This document shows, piece after piece, positions 61,539-64,000 of a DNA stretch of 64,000 nucleotides (its first letter is position 1; the number at the start of each line of letters is the position of its first letter). A model generated the notes under the pieces. The model was not told the DNA's origin. It made no database searches and saw nothing but the letters and a program-made list of their open reading frames with translations. A program made the position numbers and the translations under genes. Where the stretch lies: positions 200,031-264,030 of the forward strand of contig JASGCK010000002.1 of assembly GCA_030054145.1 (NCBI GenBank), given 5' to 3'. Source of the DNA: Cytophagales bacterium. Lineage in GTDB: Bacteria > Pseudomonadota > Gammaproteobacteria > Burkholderiales > Burkholderiaceae_C.

Positions 61539-62348
61539 ATGCCACAAACTCTTCAATTACAAGAAATTTTATTTAGCCAAGGTTTTGGCACACGCCGCGT
61601 CTGCGCAGGCCTTATTCAGAAAGGGCTGGTGAGCATCAAGCCCGCCAAGCCAAGTAGCGAGGGGCTTGTGGGCGATGCCTCGTTAGAAATCGTAACCGAC
61701 TCGAATTTAGCGCTTGAGCCCGAAGGCTTGCAGTTCAAAGTGAGCGGCGTGCCAGGTCTGCCTGATTTGATTTGGCCTTATGCAGCTCGCGCCTACATCA
61801 TGTTTCACAAACCCACAGGGCACGAGTGCTCGCACAAAGCCACGCACTGGCCGACAATTTATAGCTTGCTCCCAAGTCCGCTTCGGCTGCGTCCGCAAAA
61901 GTCCGCTATCCAAGGCGTGCAAGCCATTGGTCGCTTAGATCAAGACACGACAGGTTTGCTAATTTTGACGGACGACGGCGCACTCATCCACAAACTCAGC
62001 TCACCCAAACACCATGCGCCCAAGGTCTACGAAGTAACGACCAAGCATCCCATCGACGAGCAACAAATGAAGCGCTTATTAGATGGTGTGGTGCTGGACG
62101 ACTCGCCCAAACCCGTGCTGGCAGCGGCTTGCGAAGCGGTGGGCGAGCTTGGCAAGGCGACGCATTTGCGCCTGACGCTAACCGAGGGGAAGTATCACCA
62201 AGTCAAGCGCATGATTGCAGCTGTGGGGAATCGCGTAGCAGGCTTGCATCGCTTGCAAATAGGCGCTTTGAAGCTACCTGATGATTTGCCCGCAGGCGCT
62301 TGGCGCTGGCTTACGCAGGCTGAACTGGCGCTTTTGTCAGCGCAGTAA
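61539..62348 (+). CDS. rsuA: RsuA/RluB-family pseudouridine synthase
   Basis: A 269-residue rRNA pseudouridine synthase from the ATG at 61539. An S4 RNA-binding domain (QEILFSQGFGTRRVCAGLIQ) is followed by the catalytic domain with the Asp in IGRLDQDTTGLLILTDDG and KYHQVKRMIAAVGNRVAGLH. YIMFHKPTGHECSHKATHWP is typical of the 16S rRNA (U516) RsuA group in Burkholderiales. It overlaps by 38 bases the small convergent gene downstream. Divergent from the DapA-like gene with 16 bases between starts. Confidence 0.85.
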   Translation: MPQTLQLQEILFSQGFGTRRVCAGLIQKGLVSIKPAKPSSEGLVGDASLEIVTDSNLALEPEGLQFKVSGVPGLPDLIWPYAARAYIMFHKPTGHECSHKATHWPTIYSLLPSPLRLRPQKSAIQGVQAIGRLDQDTTGLLILTDDGALIHKLSSPKHHAPKVYEVTTKHPIDEQQMKRLLDGVVLDDSPKPVLAAACEAVGELGKATHLRLTLTEGKYHQVKRMIAAVGNRVAGLHRLQIGALKLPDDLPAGAWRWLTQAELALLSAQ

Positions 62349-62508
62349 CTTCGCCGTTGCCAGACGAGTCCACGTCAGCCACGTCACTCGCTTCGTCCCC
62401 GTCGCTCACCACATCGCCGCGCAACTTGGCTTGCTTTTTTTCTTCTTTTTTGGCTTTTTTGGCAAGGTCTTTTTGGCGTTTGATAAACGAATAGTTTGGG
62501 GTTGCCAT
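62311..62508 (-). CDS. Small conserved basic/acidic hypothetical protein
   Basis: A 65-residue protein from the ATG at 62508 (MATPNYSFIKRQKDLAKKAK then KEEKKQAK), followed by an acidic tail (DGDEASDVADVDSSGNGE). The N-terminal half matches a small conserved family of beta- and gammaproteobacteria known only by sequence. GGTCTC rather than a good ribosome site precedes it. It overlaps the rsuA end by 38 bases on the opposite strand. Located just downstream of tRNA-Leu on the same strand. Confidence 0.65.
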   Translation of the reverse strand: MATPNYSFIKRQKDLAKKAKKEEKKQAKLRGDVVSDGDEASDVADVDSSGNGEVTALTKAPVQPA

Positions 62509-62529
62509 AAAGAGACCTTTGCATATGAT

Positions 62530-62614
62530 TGGTGCCTCGGGACGGAATCGAACCGTCACACCTTTCGGTACCGGATTTTGAGTCCGGCGCGTCTACCAAT
62601 TCCACCACCGAGGC
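62530..62614 (-). tRNA. tRNA-Leu (CAA)
   Basis: An 85-base class-II tRNA with encoded CCA. The acceptor stem GCCTCGG/CCGAGGC pairs fully; the anticodon loop CTCAAAA gives CAA (Leu). A long variable arm (TACCGAAAGGTGTG) and T-loop TTCGATT are present. The small conserved gene at 62508 lies downstream. Confidence 0.97.
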
Positions 62615-62643
62615 GCACGAGGCGCTGATTATGCCATAGGGCG

Positions 62644-62769
62644 CTAGGAGTTCCCAAAGTTGATGCCAATGTCTTGCTTGTGAAAGATCAACCCCATATC
62701 GCCCTGTCCTAATGCCATCATCGCTGTGAGCTTTTCGTACATCTGATTTTTCCCATTCGCTACACTCAT
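62644..62769 (-). CDS. Possible 41-residue ORF between tRNA-Leu and cysM
   Basis: ATG at 62769 reads MSVANGKNQMYEKLTAMMAL then GQGDMGLIFHKQDIGINFGN. Its start lies 4 bases from the divergent cysM ATG and the sequence is protein-like, but no family is recognised and no strong ribosome site is seen. It may be a remnant or an untranslated stretch. Confidence 0.25.
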   Translation of the reverse strand: MSVANGKNQMYEKLTAMMALGQGDMGLIFHKQDIGINFGNS

Positions 62770-62773
62770 ACGC

Positions 62774-63697
62774 ATGACAACGCCCACCTCCCTCCACACC
62801 TACCCCACCATCGCCGACACGATTGGCAACACACCGCTGGTTGCGCTGCAACGCTTGCAGGCCACGCAAAACAAGGCTCGCGGCAATGTTCTCTTAGGAA
62901 AACTAGAAGGCAATAATCCCGCTGGATCGGTCAAAGATCGCCCTGCACTGTCGATGATTGCACGAGCTGAAGAGCGCGGCGATATCAAAGTTGGCGATAC
63001 GCTGATCGAAGCAACATCAGGCAACACGGGCATTGCGCTGGCGATGGCGGCTGCCATGAAGGGCTACAAGATGGTGCTCATCATGCCCGAGGACGCAAGC
63101 ATTGAGCGCGTGCAGACCATGAAAGCGTTTGGCTCACAAGTCATCCTCACGCCCAAAGCCGTTGGCATGGAGGGCGCACGCGATCTGGCTGACAAAATGG
63201 TCGCCGAAGGTAAGGGCTTGATCCTTGATCAGTTCGCTAATAAAGACAATCCGCGGATTCATTTTGAAACCACGGGTCCCGAAATTTGGCAGCAAACGAG
63301 TGGACGCATCACGCACTTTGTCAGCGCTATGGGCACGACGGGCACGATTACAGGCGTGTCGCAGTTTTTGAAATCAAAAAATCCTGCCATCCGCATCATT
63401 GGCGCGCAGCCGACCGAAGGCTCCAAAATCCCTGGCATTCGCAAATGGCCAACCGAGTATCTACCCAAAATTTATGACCCCAGCAACGTAGACGAATTGG
63501 TGTATGTGAAGCAGTCCGATGCCGAAGAGATGTGCCGCCGTTTGGCACGCGAAGAAGGTATTTTTGCGGGTATCTCCGCTGCGGGTGCTTGCTGGGTGGC
63601 GCAGCAAATTGCCGCGACCGTAGAGAACGCGACCATCGTGTTTGTGGTCTGCGACCGAGGGGATCGCTATTTGTCTACGGGCGTTTTTCCTGCCTAA
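62774..63697 (+). CDS. cysM: Cysteine synthase B
   Basis: PLP enzyme making cysteine (or S-sulfocysteine) from O-acetylserine and sulfide or thiosulfate. 307 residues: EGNNPAGSVKDRPALSMI holds the PLP Lys, EATSGNTGIALAMA the substrate loop, SAMGTTGTITGVSQFL the phosphate cup and GIFAGISAAG the cofactor Ser region. The RPAL after SVKD and the length are CysM-like (CysK has SVKCR). Confidence 0.94.
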   Translation: MTTPTSLHTYPTIADTIGNTPLVALQRLQATQNKARGNVLLGKLEGNNPAGSVKDRPALSMIARAEERGDIKVGDTLIEATSGNTGIALAMAAAMKGYKMVLIMPEDASIERVQTMKAFGSQVILTPKAVGMEGARDLADKMVAEGKGLILDQFANKDNPRIHFETTGPEIWQQTSGRITHFVSAMGTTGTITGVSQFLKSKNPAIRIIGAQPTEGSKIPGIRKWPTEYLPKIYDPSNVDELVYVKQSDAEEMCRRLAREEGIFAGISAAGACWVAQQIAATVENATIVFVVCDRGDRYLSTGVFPA

Positions 63698-63827
63698 CCT
63701 AAGCACTAACGAGTTGCTTGCGTCACAACCGATAGCTTTTGCACACCCTCACGCTGCGCCATCGCCAAAACCTGCGCAACCTTTTCATAAATTGGATGAC
63801 GATTTGATCGGTGCTGCGAGTTGGGAA

Positions 63828-64000
63828 TCACTTAAACCCCACGCGATCCAGCATTTGCTGCACTTTGACCTGATTCATACCAATCACAGACAACGGCAAA
63901 ATCTCGGCCTTAAACGCCCCGCCCGCCTGGCCTGACATTGCCAAGAGTGCAGGGTTTGACACTTTCACACTCGCCACGGTGGGCCACTCGTTATTACCGT
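63828..64000 (-). CDS. C-terminal end of an unidentified gene (truncated by window)
   Basis: On the minus strand, one frame is open from the window edge to the TGA at 63828: NEWPTVASVKVSNPALLAMS, GQAGGAFKAEILPLSVIG, MNQVKVQQMLDRVGFK. About 57 residues, soluble-looking, no family recognised. The start lies beyond base 64000. The 130 bases between it and cysM show nothing I can identify. Confidence 0.5.
   Translation of the reverse strand, partial: GNNEWPTVASVKVSNPALLAMSGQAGGAFKAEILPLSVIGMNQVKVQQMLDRVGFK

Overview
The window looks like a chromosomal segment of a betaproteobacterium of the order Burkholderiales, plausibly Comamonadaceae-like. The pointers are the ispE - tRNA-Gln - prs - rplY - pth run, a long hisC-hisB-hisH-hisA block, an rpoH preceded by a perfect CIRCE operator, an NAD-dependent formate dehydrogenase of the FdsAB type, and a 3-hydroxybenzoate hydroxylase that resembles Comamonas MobA as I recall it. 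There is no 16S rRNA, so the placement is an inference from gene content.

Layout. 1-5.8 kb: end of a LysE-type exporter, a tungstate-type ABC importer with two tandem binding proteins, hemH, and an adenine-deaminase-type amidohydrolase. 5.8-7.7 kb: an AT-rich islet (cupin, small membrane protein, Wzz-like protein), then tRNA-Phe. 7.9-17.7 kb: yciA, an Atm1-type exporter, his genes ending at a toxin-gene scar, gpmA, ispE, tRNA-Gln, prs, rplY, pth. 17.7-26.3 kb: ftsY, a CDP-alcohol phosphatidyltransferase, an Mpo1-like protein, a molybdopterin enzyme, CIRCE-rpoH, folE, a DMT transporter and a NodIJ-type ABC-2 exporter. 26.3-32.3 kb: a scrambled region with an unknown gene behind a tetranucleotide repeat, a mosaic of gene fragments, a GIY-YIG gene, an FtsX-type permease and a BrnT/BrnA toxin-antitoxin relic. 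32.3-40.2 kb: formate module (OFA-family transporter, fused FdsGB-like subunit, FdsA, small ORFs, FdhD). 40.3-54.1 kb: aldo-keto reductase, acyl-CoA synthetase, alpha/beta hydrolase, katG, a single-chain restriction-modification enzyme, VOC protein, acyl-CoA dehydrogenase, MobA-like hydroxylase and an amidohydrolase. 54.1-61.5 kb: a TRAP transporter/ribokinase/DapA-like operon split by a two-gene ATPase-TOPRIM plus DNA adenine methylase cassette. 61.5-64 kb: RsuA-type pseudouridine synthase, tRNA-Leu, cysM and a truncated gene.

How parts fit. Tungstate uptake and FdhD could both serve the Mo/W formate dehydrogenase, whose operon has an FNR-like box. The MobA-like enzyme could feed an aromatic pathway. 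A family of palindromic repeats (core TTCGNCNNGCTCAGG and its mirror) is scattered between genes and, unusually, in frame inside fdsA, an acyl-CoA synthetase, the restriction-modification gene and the TRAP small-permease gene. The strongest candidate for an undescribed system is the ATPase-TOPRIM/methylase pair at 56.0-58.7 kb inside the TRAP operon.
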